From: Bog-756 sp963741055
GTDB taxonomy: Bacteria > Actinomycetota > Acidimicrobiia > Acidimicrobiales > RAAP-2
Direction: 5' to 3'
Length of the DNA stretch: 64,000 nucleotides
Assembly (NCBI GenBank): GCA_963741055.1
Contig: CAVUGU010000002.1
Span: 1 to 64,000 of the forward strand
Both the position numbers and the translations under genes were made by a program. The notes under the pieces are model-generated. The model was not told where the DNA came from. It saw only the letters and a program-made list of their open reading frames with translations, and searched no databases. Positions within the stretch are counted from its first letter, which is position 1, and each line of letters opens with the position of its first letter. Of this stretch, positions 18,861 to 27,676 are shown piece by piece.

Positions 18861-21114
18861 GTGGGCTCACTGTGGACACCCGACGGCGAGCGGGAGGTCG
18901 GACCGCCACCCGAGCCGGGGAGCGAGGGGCGATCGGGCGATCCCGCTTTTCCCGCCGCAGAGGACGACGAGGAGCTGGCCGCTCAGGTCGAGGCCATGCG
19001 CGCCGAGCTCGCCGAGGCGCCCGTCGAGGCGGTGATCGCCAACCACTGTTACGGCCTCTTCGAACTCGCCGCGGTCTACCTGTCGCAGCAACCGCCCTTT
19101 CTCGAGCGGGCGCGCCTCGCGATCGATGCGCTCGGTTGCCTGGTCGGTGGCCTCGAAGGTCGACTCGGTGAGGCAGAGCCCTCGCTGAAGGACGGCCTGA
19201 GCCAGCTCCGTATGGCCTACGTTCAGATCGACGCGGCCCAGCGTGCCGGTGAGGAATCCGCGGCGGCGACCGGCCCGAACGGCGGGTCCTCGGCGAGCAC
19301 GGGTCCCACCGAGGCCGACGACACGGTCGGAGTGACCTCACCCGACGACGAGCTCGCTCCGTCCGGGTCCACCCCGGCGCCGCTCCCGGTGCCGTCGAAC
19401 GGGGCCACCGAGGCCACCCGGCCCGAGCCGGGGGACGGCGCACAGAACTCGATCGACAAGTCGCGGCTCCGCAGCTTCATCGGGCTCTCGGTCGGACTGG
19501 TCGGCCCACGAGCCAACCTCGCGGTCTCCGGAGTCCTGATCACCCTCTACGTCCAGCACCGTGCGTCGAGCGCCCTCGCAGTGACCTTCGCCCTGACCGC
19601 CAGCAGGCTGCTCAGCTGGCTGACCTATCCGATCGCCGGACGTTTGAGTGACCGGACACGGAGCCGGGTGGGTCGCCGAACGCCCTACATGGGCGTCAGT
19701 CTCGTCGCGCTCGGGGTGTGCACCTGGATGTTCACCGTCGTGCCGGGTTACTGGCCGCTCGTCCTGTTCATCGTGCTCGCCAGCCAGGCCGCGTCGGTGT
19801 TCACTCTCACCAACGTGGCGGTGGTTCCGGAGGTCTTCGGACGCAGCAGATGGATCAAGGCGTTGCTGCTCACGACCGTGCTCGGCACTCTCGCGAGCCT
19901 CACCATCAAGGGCACCGTCATTGCCAGCTGGAAGCAGAACGATCCCTCGACCTGGAACCTCCCCTTCCAGGTGGCAGCGGCGAATCATGGTCGCGGTCGG
20001 GATCTGCGTGCTGGTCCTCGTCCGCGAAGCGCCCGCTGCGCGACGCGGCGCGGAGGCCGACCGTGGCCGACGCGCCCGTCCGGCGCGCGACGAGTTGCGC
20101 GACATCCTCGCCGGACCCAACGCCAAGGTCCTCGTCGCGGGCTCGCTGCTCTTCTGGTCCGGCGTCGGTTCCACGGCGTACGTGGCGATCCTCTTCTTCC
20201 AGCGGGTGCTGCACGCGGGTGCCAGCGCGCAGACCATCGCCGGGCTCGCGACCGGCCTTCCGGTCTTCTTCATCGGGATCGCGCTCGGGATTCCCCTCAG
20301 CCGGTGGCTCAGCCCGATGCAGCTCGCCATCGGTGCGCCCCTGGTCGGTGCAGTGCTCGCGGGCGTGCAGTACTTCGACACCCACATCTGGCAGGCGGTC
20401 GCCCTCTCCTACATCGCCGCGCCGTTCATCGGGGCCTACGTCATCGTGCTCGCCCCGCTGCTGCTGCGCCTGCTGCCGAGGGCAGGAGGACTCGGGGAGC
20501 GGCTCGGCGTGCTCGTCTCACCGTTCAATCTCTGCGGCGTCCTGCTCGCCTACCTCGCGGCGGCAGTGGTCGACGCGACCGGGAACTACCGGCTCATCTG
20601 GCTGTTCCCCGCAGTGACCGGCCTCTGTCACGCGACGGTCAACTGCTGGCTCAAGATCCCGCCGCGCCGGTCGTCGAGCCCCGACATGGTCAAGCGGCTG
20701 TGGGAGTGGAGCGTCGTGCAGGCGGAGTCGATGGCCGAAACCGGCATCGTCACCGGTCTGCTGGCGGCCCCCCTCCTCGGGGTGGTGACCGAAGAGGACG
20801 CCGACAGTGCGGTCGTCGTCGACATGGCCCGTGACGTGCTCGGCAACCCCTACGAGGACGAAGAGGAGGACTCGGACCAGGCGGTCGACTCGAAGCCCTC
20901 GAACGGATCGGGGGCGAGCCCGGGCAACGCCTCCGGCGCCCCCGGCTCGGATGGGGACGGCGGCGGCGGTCCCGCCTCGGCCGACTCCGAGGGCTCAGGT
21001 GCCGGCGGCTCGGGCGACGGTTCGACCCGCGGCGTTCCCGACGGGGGCGTCGCATCGGCGGGGCCGACCGGCCAGCCGCCACCTTCGACAACCCCCGGCT
21101 CCCCCATCGAGTGA
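18861..21114 (+). CDS. DUF1844 domain fused to an MFS-type membrane transporter, one frame break
   Basis: About 750 aa in three parts. Residues about 30-125 resemble DUF1844 (VEAVIANHCYGLFELAAVYL, LERARLAIDALGCLVGGLEG, LKDGLSQLRMAYVQI), a small domain usually encoded as a separate protein near infC in actinobacteria. A Ser/Thr/Pro-rich linker (about 125-200) leads without a stop into a 12-helix major-facilitator-like transporter. It has the loop 2-3 motif GRLSDRTRSRVGRRTPYMG; substrate is unknown. The frame changes near 19975-19988 (one inserted A; then IMVAVGICVLVLVREAP). The tail from about 20840 is Gly/Ser/Asp-rich and low-complexity. The only rightward gene between infC and mihF; divergent from infC. 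Confidence 0.75.
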
Positions 21115-21473
21115 GGGCCGTGGTCCTCTGCTCCGACCGGCGCATCGTCGAACTCCGCCAACTCCTCTTCCCACGCCTCGCGCACCACTTGTCCGAGGGT
21201 TGCCCCGGGCATGACCCCGGGTAACGGGCGGATCGAGCGGGCCTCGAGCCGTCCCAGTCGTCCCGCCACCACCTCGAAGGCGACCACGGTCCCCGGCGTG
21301 ATCCGGCGCGAACCGTCGGTGATCGCGGTGCAGTGGAACGGAAGGAGCCGGCCGACTCCGAACTCGACCGAACCGAGTCCACGTGCCTCGTCGAACTCGA
21401 CGACGTCACCGATGACCACCTCTCCCGCGACCGGGATGAGATCTCTCGGCATTCCCCACGACGCGTCGGTCAC
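20850..21473 (-). CDS. Cold-shock-domain-like protein with low-complexity tail
   Basis: 207 aa from GTG 21473, with a strong TGAGGAGC ribosome binding site. Residues 18-85 look like an OB-fold cold-shock domain (GDVVEFDEARGLGSVEFGVG, GTVVAFEVVAGRLGRLEARS), so nucleic-acid binding is likely. Residues 85-115 are acidic and the rest is Pro/Ser/Glu-rich, ending in a serine run. The last 265 bases lie antisense to the end of the MFS gene, where both products are low-complexity, so the true C-terminus of one or both is uncertain. The real stop may be near 21115 if a base is miscalled. It follows hisG in the same direction. Confidence 0.65.
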   Translation of the reverse strand: MTDASWGMPRDLIPVAGEVVIGDVVEFDEARGLGSVEFGVGRLLPFHCTAITDGSRRITPGTVVAFEVVAGRLGRLEARSIRPLPGVMPGATLGQVVREAWEEELAEFDDAPVGAEDHGPHSMGEPGVVEGGGWPVGPADATPPSGTPRVEPSPEPPAPEPSESAEAGPPPPSPSEPGAPEALPGLAPDPFEGFESTAWSESSSSSS

Positions 21474-21483
21474 CGGTCGCTCC

Positions 21484-22380
21484 TCAGTGCACGATCTTCG
21501 AGAGGGCGAGCTCGATGATGTCGGTGGCGCCCTTGTCCTTCAGAGCAGGGATCAAGACGTTGATCTCCGACTTCGGGACCACGGTCTCGACTGCGAAGCC
21601 TCCGCCGCCGAACAGCTCCGAAACGGTCGGCGCGCGCAAGGACGGGAGCAGCCCGATCACCCCCGCCAGCTGGTCACCGGTGACGTTGAGCTTGACCAGC
21701 ACCTTCTCCCGTGCCTCGAGCGCGCCCTGCAGGAGGGTGAGCAGCTGCTCCATCGCGTGACGCTTCTCGGGGTCCGACGCAGATTTGGGATTCGCAATCA
21801 GCTCGGTGCGCGAGACGAGGAGGGTCTCGACGATCTTGAGGCCTGCCGCCCGCAGAGCACGGCCGGTCTCGGTGATCTCGACGACGCAGTCGGCGATGTC
21901 GGGCACCTTGGCCTCGGTGGCGCCGTAGGAGAGGACCACGTCGGCGAGCACCCCGTGCTCGTCGAAGAAGCGGCGGGTGAGTTCGGGGTACTCGGTCGAC
22001 ACCCGAAGTGCTCCCGCCGCCCCGGACGCGGACGTCGCCAGATCGGCCACCGTGGAGACCGGCGAGTCGATCGGTACCGCGAGGACCACTCTGATCGGAC
22101 TCGAGGTCGACTTCGAGTAGTGCAACACCCCGAGCGAGGTGACGTCGCTCCCCCGCTCCTCCACCCAGTCGCGACCGGTGATGCCGATGTCGAACAGCCC
22201 GTCGGCGACGTACAACGGGATCTCCTGTGGCCGGAGGATGCGTACGTCGTCGATGCGCGGATCGTCGATCGAGGCGCGGTAGTCGACGTCCGAGGACCGG
22301 ACCACCGCGAGGTCTGCCGCGGCGAACAGATCGAGGGTGGCGCGCTCCAAGGAGCCCTTGGGCAGGACGAGCCGGAGCAC
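21484..22380 (-). CDS. hisG: ATP phosphoribosyltransferase, long form
   Basis: First histidine-biosynthesis enzyme (298 aa), condensing ATP and PRPP. Motifs: LRLVLPKGSLERATLDLF at the start, then ADGLFDIGITGRDWVEERG at about 72-90. The PRPP-binding DCVVEITETGRALRAAGLKI is at about 160. A C-terminal regulatory domain (about 220-298) senses histidine in long-form enzymes. GTG 22380 has an ideal GGGGAGGAG site and begins right after ribH; the open frame further upstream is ribH out of frame. No other his genes are nearby. Confidence 0.95.
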   Translation of the reverse strand: MLRLVLPKGSLERATLDLFAAADLAVVRSSDVDYRASIDDPRIDDVRILRPQEIPLYVADGLFDIGITGRDWVEERGSDVTSLGVLHYSKSTSSPIRVVLAVPIDSPVSTVADLATSASGAAGALRVSTEYPELTRRFFDEHGVLADVVLSYGATEAKVPDIADCVVEITETGRALRAAGLKIVETLLVSRTELIANPKSASDPEKRHAMEQLLTLLQGALEAREKVLVKLNVTGDQLAGVIGLLPSLRAPTVSELFGGGGFAVETVVPKSEINVLIPALKDKGATDIIELALSKIVH

Positions 22381-22382
22381 GG

Positions 22383-22958
22383 TCAGCTCCTCCCCGCCGC
22401 GAACCCGACCGTGGGGCCGGACGGGAGCCCGGCGACACCGGCCAGCACCGCGACGGTCTGGATGACGGTCTCTACGGCTTCTGCCCCCTTGTTGGCGGCG
22501 CCGCTCGCCGAGCGTGCCCGCGCCTGTTCGACGTTTTCGGTCGTCAGAACGCCGAACGCGATCGGCACTCCGGTGTCGAGCTGCACCCGCTGGAGCCCCG
22601 CGGCGCATTCGCCCGCTACGAACTCGTAGTGGCCGGTCTCACCGCGGATCACCGCACCGAGGCAGACCACCGCGTCGACCGCCTCCGAACGCGCCAGCTC
22701 CTGCGCGACGAGCGGCAGCTCGAAGGCACCGGGCACCCAGACCACCACCGAGCCGGCGGCGTCGTGGCCGGCCTCCTCCAACGCGTCGAGCGCGCCGGCC
22801 AGCAGACGGTCGGTGATGTCCCCGTTGAATTCCGCACACGCAAATCCGATCCGGAGGCGGCGACCGTCGCCGGTGCTCCCGTCGAGGCTCTTCCCCACAC
22901 GCGCCGCGGCGCGCTCTTTGGCGTCGGCCGGAAGGCGCGTCTCGTCAGAGGACGTCAT
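22383..22958 (-). CDS. ribH: 6,7-dimethyl-8-ribityllumazine synthase
   Basis: Penultimate riboflavin step (191 aa): joins 5-amino-6-ribitylaminouracil with dihydroxybutanone phosphate. Family motifs: GFACAEFNGDITDRLLAGAL, VVWVPGAFELPLVAQELA, VVCLGAVIRGETGHYEFVAG and FGVLTTENVEQARAR. An N-terminal extension of about 35 residues precedes the core. It overlaps the ribBA stop by 14 bases. Confidence 0.96.
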   Translation of the reverse strand: MTSSDETRLPADAKERAAARVGKSLDGSTGDGRRLRIGFACAEFNGDITDRLLAGALDALEEAGHDAAGSVVVWVPGAFELPLVAQELARSEAVDAVVCLGAVIRGETGHYEFVAGECAAGLQRVQLDTGVPIAFGVLTTENVEQARARSASGAANKGAEAVETVIQTVAVLAGVAGLPSGPTVGFAAGRS

Positions 22959-24165
22959 CGAGGCCTTCGAGGAGGTGCCCCATCCGCTCCCGTTTGGTCC
23001 GCAGGTACTCGATGTTCTGAGGCGTGGGAGTCGGTTGGATGCTGACTCGCTCGACGATGTCGAGCCCGAATCCCTCGAGGCCTCCGTACTTGGTCGGGTT
23101 GTTGGTCATGAGCCGCATGGTGGTGACGCCGAGGTCGACCAGGATCTGCGCGCCGATGCCGTACTCGCGCGAGTCGGCCGGCAAGCCGAGCTCGAGGTTG
23201 GCGTCGACCGTGTCGAGCCCCTCCTCTTGCAGACGGTAGGCGCGCAGCTTGTGGGCGAGGCCGATCCCGCGTCCTTCGTGACCACGAAGGTAGACGAGCA
23301 CTCCGCTGCCGTTTTCGGCGATCTGGGCGAGCGCGCCTTGCAGCTGAGGGCCGCAGTCGCAGCGCAACGAAGAGAACACGTCGCCGGTCAGGCACTCGCT
23401 GTGCACGCGCACCAGGGTGTTCTGCGCGCCGTCGACCTCCCCCATGACCATCGCCACATGGTGTTCACCGTCGAGGACCGATTCGTAGGCGTAGACCTCG
23501 AAATCGCCGAACTCCGTCGGGAGGGTGGCCTGCGCGATGCGACGGACCAGTTTGTCCTTGTGCCGCCGATATCGGATGAGGTCGGCGATCGAGATGAGGT
23601 GGAGGTCATGGCGCGACGCGAATTCCTCGAGCTCGGGGAGGCGGGCCATGCCGGTCTTGTCCTCGCTCACCACTTCGCAGAGCACACCAGCCGGCGACAT
23701 CCCCGCGGCGCGTGCGAGGTCGACCGCGGCCTCGGTGTGCCCCGCGCGCTTCAGCACCCCACCCGCACGGTAACGAAGGGGGAAGATGTGCCCAGGCCGG
23801 TTGAGGTCGCCCGGTCGGGTGTGGGGATCGACCAGGGCCTTGATCGTCGCCGACCGGTCCGCGGCCGAGATGCCGGTCGAGGTGCCGTGGCGATAGTCCA
23901 CGCTGACGGTGAAGGCGGTCCGCTGCACCTCGGTGTTGGCCGACACCATCAGCGGGAGGTCGAGGTGCTCCACCCGCTCGGGGGTGAGGGGCACGCAGAT
24001 CAGCCCCGAGGTGTGGGCGAGGAAGAACGCGATCTTCTCGGGGGTGACCGCGTCGGCGGCCATGATCAGGTCGCCTTCGTTCTCGCGGTCCTCGTCGTCC
24101 ACCACGACGACCATCTCGCCGCGCCCGACCGCCTCGATGGCATCTTCTACCGATGAAAAGGGCAT
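22945..24165 (-). CDS. ribBA: Bifunctional DHBP synthase / GTP cyclohydrolase II
   Basis: 406 aa. The N-terminal RibB domain (about 1-200; VVVVDDEDRENEGDLIMAAD, HTSGLICVPL, GHIFPLRYRAGGVLKRAGHTEA) makes dihydroxybutanone phosphate. The C-terminal RibA domain (about 205-400) opens GTP: the zinc ligands are in HSECLTGDVFSSLRCDCGPQ, and YLRGHEGRGIGLAHKLRAY and the YGIGAQILVDLGV region are present. ATG 24165 has GGAGAGAGGGAG upstream. No FMN-riboswitch-like sequence is recognisable in the 135 bases before it. Confidence 0.96.
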   Translation of the reverse strand: MPFSSVEDAIEAVGRGEMVVVVDDEDRENEGDLIMAADAVTPEKIAFFLAHTSGLICVPLTPERVEHLDLPLMVSANTEVQRTAFTVSVDYRHGTSTGISAADRSATIKALVDPHTRPGDLNRPGHIFPLRYRAGGVLKRAGHTEAAVDLARAAGMSPAGVLCEVVSEDKTGMARLPELEEFASRHDLHLISIADLIRYRRHKDKLVRRIAQATLPTEFGDFEVYAYESVLDGEHHVAMVMGEVDGAQNTLVRVHSECLTGDVFSSLRCDCGPQLQGALAQIAENGSGVLVYLRGHEGRGIGLAHKLRAYRLQEEGLDTVDANLELGLPADSREYGIGAQILVDLGVTTMRLMTNNPTKYGGLEGFGLDIVERVSIQPTPTPQNIEYLRTKRERMGHLLEGLDDVL

Positions 24166-24270
24166 CGAAACCCCAATCTCCCTCTCTCCTGCTGGAGGCC
24201 TCGGTGCCGCGTGCCGGGCCGACCCACCTCTCCCTATGTCGGCAGCCTCTCGGTCGTTGCCTTAGATCGT

Positions 24271-24310
24271 TCAATTCGATTCGATTCGGTTCATTTCGGT
24301 TCAATTCGGT
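24271..24310. repeat. Four tandem 10-bp AT-rich repeats between ribD and ribBA
   Basis: Four consecutive 10-mers fit the consensus TCAATTCGGT: TCAATTCGAT, TCGATTCGGT, TCATTTCGGT and TCAATTCGGT. They form an AT-rich island in otherwise GC-rich sequence. The ribD stop codon lies in the last unit. The 10-bp period puts each unit on the same face of the helix, as in direct-repeat operators. The rest of the 135-base gap shows no gene; riboflavin synthase (ribE), often found here, is absent. Confidence 0.7.
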
Positions 24311-25362
24311 GCCGACCGGTCCGGGTCACCCTCCCGAGGGGACAATTCGAGTCGGATGTCACCTTCAAGGCTAGTCAGCGAGCACAGCCGTCCACGCCAG
24401 AGGTCGGCCATCGTCGCCGCTCCCGGGCCCTCGAAGAGGGGCCGGGCGTCGCTCCCTCCGAAGAGCGCAGGGGCCAGATAGAGGACGTACCGGTCGACCA
24501 AACCGGCCGCGTGGAATTCGTGCGCCACCCGCGCGCCGCCTTCCACCAGCAGCTGGAGCACCCCCCGGCCTCCGAGCTCGTCGAGGACGTCGCCGAGATC
24601 GCCTCCGACCGCGAGCGCCGGTTCGACGGCCGCGCCCGGAGGAGGTGTACCGAGCACCACCCGCAACGGCTGCGCGTCCGGGCCGCGAAAGAGCGGGTCG
24701 TCGGCTGGCAGACGGACGGTGAGCCCGGGGTCGTCGGCGCGCACCGTACCGGCGCCTACCAGCACCGCATCCGACCGGGCACGGAGACGGTGCACGTCGA
24801 GGCGCGCGGCCTCCCCGGTGATCCAGCGGCTGGTGCCGTCGGGCGCGGCCGACCGTCCGTCCAAGGTGGTCGCCAGTTTGAGGACGACCCACGGGCGACC
24901 GGTCGCGCGGTGATGGCGGTAGGCGGCGAGCTGTTCTCCGATCTCGTCGGCCGCGACGCCCACCTCGACCTCGACGTTGGCCGCGCGGAGCGCCGCGATG
25001 CCGGCTCCCTGGACGTGTGCGTCGGGATCCTCGATCCCGACCACCACCCGGCGGATCCCCGCCGCGACGATCGCGTCGGTGCACGGCGGGGTCCTTCCCT
25101 GGTGCGCGCAGGGCTCGAGGGTGACGTACAGCACGCCGTCGCGCGCCCGGGCTCCCGCGGCACGGAGCGCTTCGACCTCCGCGTGCGGGCCTCCGGGTGG
25201 TGCGGTGGCACCGACGAAAGTGGCCGAGTCGCCGGCCGGCACCACCACCGCTCCCACCCACGGATTCGGCGAGGTGCGTCCGCGGACACCTTCGGCGGCG
25301 GCGATGGCCAGACGCATCATGGCGAGGTCCCCGCCGCCGAGTCCCTCTCCGGTGTCGGGCAA
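24301..25362 (-). CDS. ribD: Bifunctional diaminohydroxyphosphoribosylaminopyrimidine deaminase / reductase
   Basis: About 353 aa. The N-terminal deaminase domain has the zinc site PHAEVEALRAAG and the TLEPCAHQGRTPPC motif. The C-terminal NADPH reductase (about 150-350) shows VVLKLATTLDGRSAA, SRWITG and LLVEGGARVAHEF. The start is uncertain. TTG 25362 is listed. ATG 25320 would be short but still keeps MRLAIAAAEGVRGRTSPNPW. CTG 25380 overlaps the rpe stop as CTGA, the same geometry seen at the SpoU gene. Two riboflavin steps are covered by this one protein. Confidence 0.9.
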   Translation of the reverse strand: MPDTGEGLGGGDLAMMRLAIAAAEGVRGRTSPNPWVGAVVVPAGDSATFVGATAPPGGPHAEVEALRAAGARARDGVLYVTLEPCAHQGRTPPCTDAIVAAGIRRVVVGIEDPDAHVQGAGIAALRAANVEVEVGVAADEIGEQLAAYRHHRATGRPWVVLKLATTLDGRSAAPDGTSRWITGEAARLDVHRLRARSDAVLVGAGTVRADDPGLTVRLPADDPLFRGPDAQPLRVVLGTPPPGAAVEPALAVGGDLGDVLDELGGRGVLQLLVEGGARVAHEFHAAGLVDRYVLYLAPALFGGSDARPLFEGPGAATMADLWRGRLCSLTSLEGDIRLELSPREGDPDRSAPN

Positions 25363-25376
25363 GTCGGTCGGATCGG

Positions 25377-26075
25377 TCAGGACGACACACCCGTCACGGC
25401 GCGCACCGCGGCGTCGCGGATGGCGACGGCCTCCTCGAGCGGGTGCGGGTGTCCGAAGACGGCCGAACCGGCTACGAAGACGTTGGCACCCGATCGGGCC
25501 GCATCGGCCACGGTGTGCCGGTCGATGCCCCCGTCGACCTCGACGTCGAGCGAGAGCCCGGCCGCATCGGCTGCCTGGCGCACGCGACGGACCTTCGGGA
25601 GGACGTCCGGGATGAACTCCTGGCCACCGAAGCCAGGAAAGACCGTCATGCACAGCACCAGGTCGACCATGCCGAGGTAGGGCTCGATCGCCTCGAAGGG
25701 AGTGTCGGGGTTGGCGGCCAGCCCTGCTCGGAGCCCGAGGTCGCGCATCTGCTTCACGAGGGCTTCGGTCTCGCCCACCTCCACGTGCACGGTGCAGCCG
25801 TCCGCACCGGCGTCGCGGAAGGCCTCGAGGTAACGGGCCGGCTCGGTGATCATGAGATGGGTGTCGAAGAAGAGGTCGGAGTGACGGCGCAGCGACGCCA
25901 CGACCGGCGGACCGATGGTCAGGTTCGGCACGAAGTGGCCGTCCATCACGTCGACGTGGAGCCACTCGCTGCCGGCCGCGATCGTCCCGATGGCCTCGGA
26001 CAGGCTGCCGAAATCCGCCGAGAGGATCGAGGGCGCGACCCGCAAGTCGTGTCCCGGATCGGCGCGCGGCATCAT
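25377..26075 (-). CDS. rpe: Ribulose-phosphate 3-epimerase
   Basis: TIM-barrel metal-dependent epimerase (232 aa) interconverting ribulose 5-phosphate and xylulose 5-phosphate. Ribulose 5-phosphate is also the RibB substrate, which fits its place before ribD. Motifs: RVAPSILSADFGSL, WLHVDVMDGHFVPNLTIGP, FFDTHLMITEP, VFPGFGGQEFIPDVLPKVR and VDGGIDRHTV. Frame intact. Confidence 0.97.
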   Translation of the reverse strand: MMPRADPGHDLRVAPSILSADFGSLSEAIGTIAAGSEWLHVDVMDGHFVPNLTIGPPVVASLRRHSDLFFDTHLMITEPARYLEAFRDAGADGCTVHVEVGETEALVKQMRDLGLRAGLAANPDTPFEAIEPYLGMVDLVLCMTVFPGFGGQEFIPDVLPKVRRVRQAADAAGLSLDVEVDGGIDRHTVADAARSGANVFVAGSAVFGHPHPLEEAVAIRDAAVRAVTGVSS

Positions 26076-26115
26076 CTGCGAGCCTACCGGCCGATTCCTC
26101 GCTTCCCGAGTTCCT

Positions 26116-27003
26116 TCAGGTCCCGAGCCGCTCGTCGGCGGTCGGGTGGACCCCGTTCCGCCAGGCGGACACCGCGGTCGGCCGCCGCCCTGCGGACTGC
26201 ACCGTCACCAGACGGACGCGGGTCGCTCCACCCGCGACCACGTCGTCACCAACGAGCGTCCCGACCGGCAGTGACTCGCCGTCGGGCAACGGATCGGCCG
26301 GTGCGGCCTCGAGGACGTGCAGGCGTTTGCCCCGGAAAGTGGTCCACGCTCGTCCGATCCGCACCACCCGCCGGATTTGCAGCGCCGGCTGGTCCCAGTG
26401 CAACTCGAGCTCGGCGGGATCGATCTTCTCCGCGTACGAAGGCTCACCCGACTGATCACGGGGCACCGGCAGGCCGGCGAGGCCCTGCGAGAGATATTCC
26501 TCGAGCATGCCGCACGCGAGGACGACCAGCCTCGCACGGAGCGAAGCGGCGGACTCCTCCTCGCCGATCGGGGTCGCCACCGAGGCGTAGATCGCGCCGG
26601 TGTCGAGCCCCGCGGCCACCTTCATCAGGCACACCCCGGTTTCGGCGTCGCCCTCGAGGATCGCCCGTTCGACCGGCGCGGCGCCCCGCCAGCGGGGAAG
26701 CAACGAGAAGTGCACGTTGACCATCGGTACCCGCTCGAGCAGCGAGCTGGGAATGATCCGCCCGAAGGCGACCACCACACCGAGCTCGGCGCCGCTCCCG
26801 GCAACCTCGTCGAGCGAGCTGGTCACCGGGAGGCCGAGCTCGAGGGCCGCCATCTTGACCGGGCTCGCGTCGACCCGTCCCCCTCGACCGCGTCGGGTGT
26901 CCGCGCGGGTGACGACCAGCACGATCTGGTGGCCGGCGGCGACCAAGGTCAGCAACGGTGCCACCGCGTCCTCCGGTGTCCCGAGGTACACCATGCGCGC
27001 CAC
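26116..27003 (-). CDS. fmt: Methionyl-tRNA formyltransferase
   Basis: Formylates initiator Met-tRNA using 10-formyltetrahydrofolate (295 aa, slightly short for the family). The N-terminal hydrolase-like fold shows RMVYLGTPEDAVAPL at the start. The catalytic segment is VNVHFSLLPRWRGAAPVERA, followed by GDAETGVCLMKVAAGLDTGA. The C-terminal OB-like domain carries RIGRAWTTFRGKRL. It lies next to def, which removes the formyl group. The rsmB gene often found between fmt and rpe is absent. Confidence 0.95.
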   Translation of the reverse strand: MARMVYLGTPEDAVAPLLTLVAAGHQIVLVVTRADTRRGRGGRVDASPVKMAALELGLPVTSSLDEVAGSGAELGVVVAFGRIIPSSLLERVPMVNVHFSLLPRWRGAAPVERAILEGDAETGVCLMKVAAGLDTGAIYASVATPIGEEESAASLRARLVVLACGMLEEYLSQGLAGLPVPRDQSGEPSYAEKIDPAELELHWDQPALQIRRVVRIGRAWTTFRGKRLHVLEAAPADPLPDGESLPVGTLVGDDVVAGGATRVRLVTVQSAGRRPTAVSAWRNGVHPTADERLGT

Positions 27004-27063
27004 GGCCGGCGAGACTAGCGGGAGACCGCGGACGTTTCGCGGGAGCCGGCGGGTCGGAGCGGG

Positions 27064-27609
27064 TCAGACCTCGCGCTGGTCGCCGGTCGCGACCAGGGTG
27101 GCCTCCATCGCCGAGGTGTCGAGGCCGAGCGCCCGGTCGCGTAGCACGCGCAGCGCCTGACGCCGCAGGTCGTCTTCGAGACGCTCGATCATGAGCACCC
27201 CGTCGAGGTGGTCGACCTCGTGCTGGAAGACGCGGCCGAGGAACTCGTCGGCTTCGAGGTCGAGCTCCTCGCCGTCGAGCCCGATGCCGCGGAGGTGCAC
27301 CTGGTTCGGGCGGACGATGCCGAGGCGGAGGCCGGGGATCGAGAGACACCCCTCCTCGTGGTACCACTCGCCGCCTGACTCGACGATCTCCGGGTTCACG
27401 ACCGCTTCCGGACCCTCGCCCACGTCGTAGACGAAGAGCCGCTTCTGGATGCCCACCTGGGTGGCAGCGAGCCCGGCTCCTTCGGAGGCGTACATGGTCT
27501 CGACCATGTCGTCGACCAGCCGGACGAGGGCCGCGTCGACCTCGTCCACTTCGCGGGCGGCCTGCTTCAGGACCGGATCACCGAAGACGCGCACCGTGTA
27601 GGCGGACAT
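27064..27609 (-). CDS. def: Peptide deformylase
   Basis: Metalloenzyme (181 aa) removing N-formyl from nascent proteins. All three motifs are present: GAGLAATQVG (about 45), EEGCLSIPGLR (Cys metal ligand, about 86) and FQHEVDHLDGVLMIER (HEVDH metal ligands and base, about 128). The C-terminal tail is somewhat long. ATG 27609 gives MSAYTVRVFGDPVL, as expected. Confidence 0.97.
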   Translation of the reverse strand: MSAYTVRVFGDPVLKQAAREVDEVDAALVRLVDDMVETMYASEGAGLAATQVGIQKRLFVYDVGEGPEAVVNPEIVESGGEWYHEEGCLSIPGLRLGIVRPNQVHLRGIGLDGEELDLEADEFLGRVFQHEVDHLDGVLMIERLEDDLRRQALRVLRDRALGLDTSAMEATLVATGDQREV

Positions 27610-27676
27610 GGCTCCAGTGTAGGGGTGGCCGTGCCGACGACAGTGCCGGCGACGACGCCGGCGAGACGCTGGCAGC

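Noticed and set aside
24166..24300. Possible FMN riboswitch before ribBA
   Set aside because: None of the conserved RFN-element segments are recognisable; the gap contains AT-rich repeats and a ribosome binding site.
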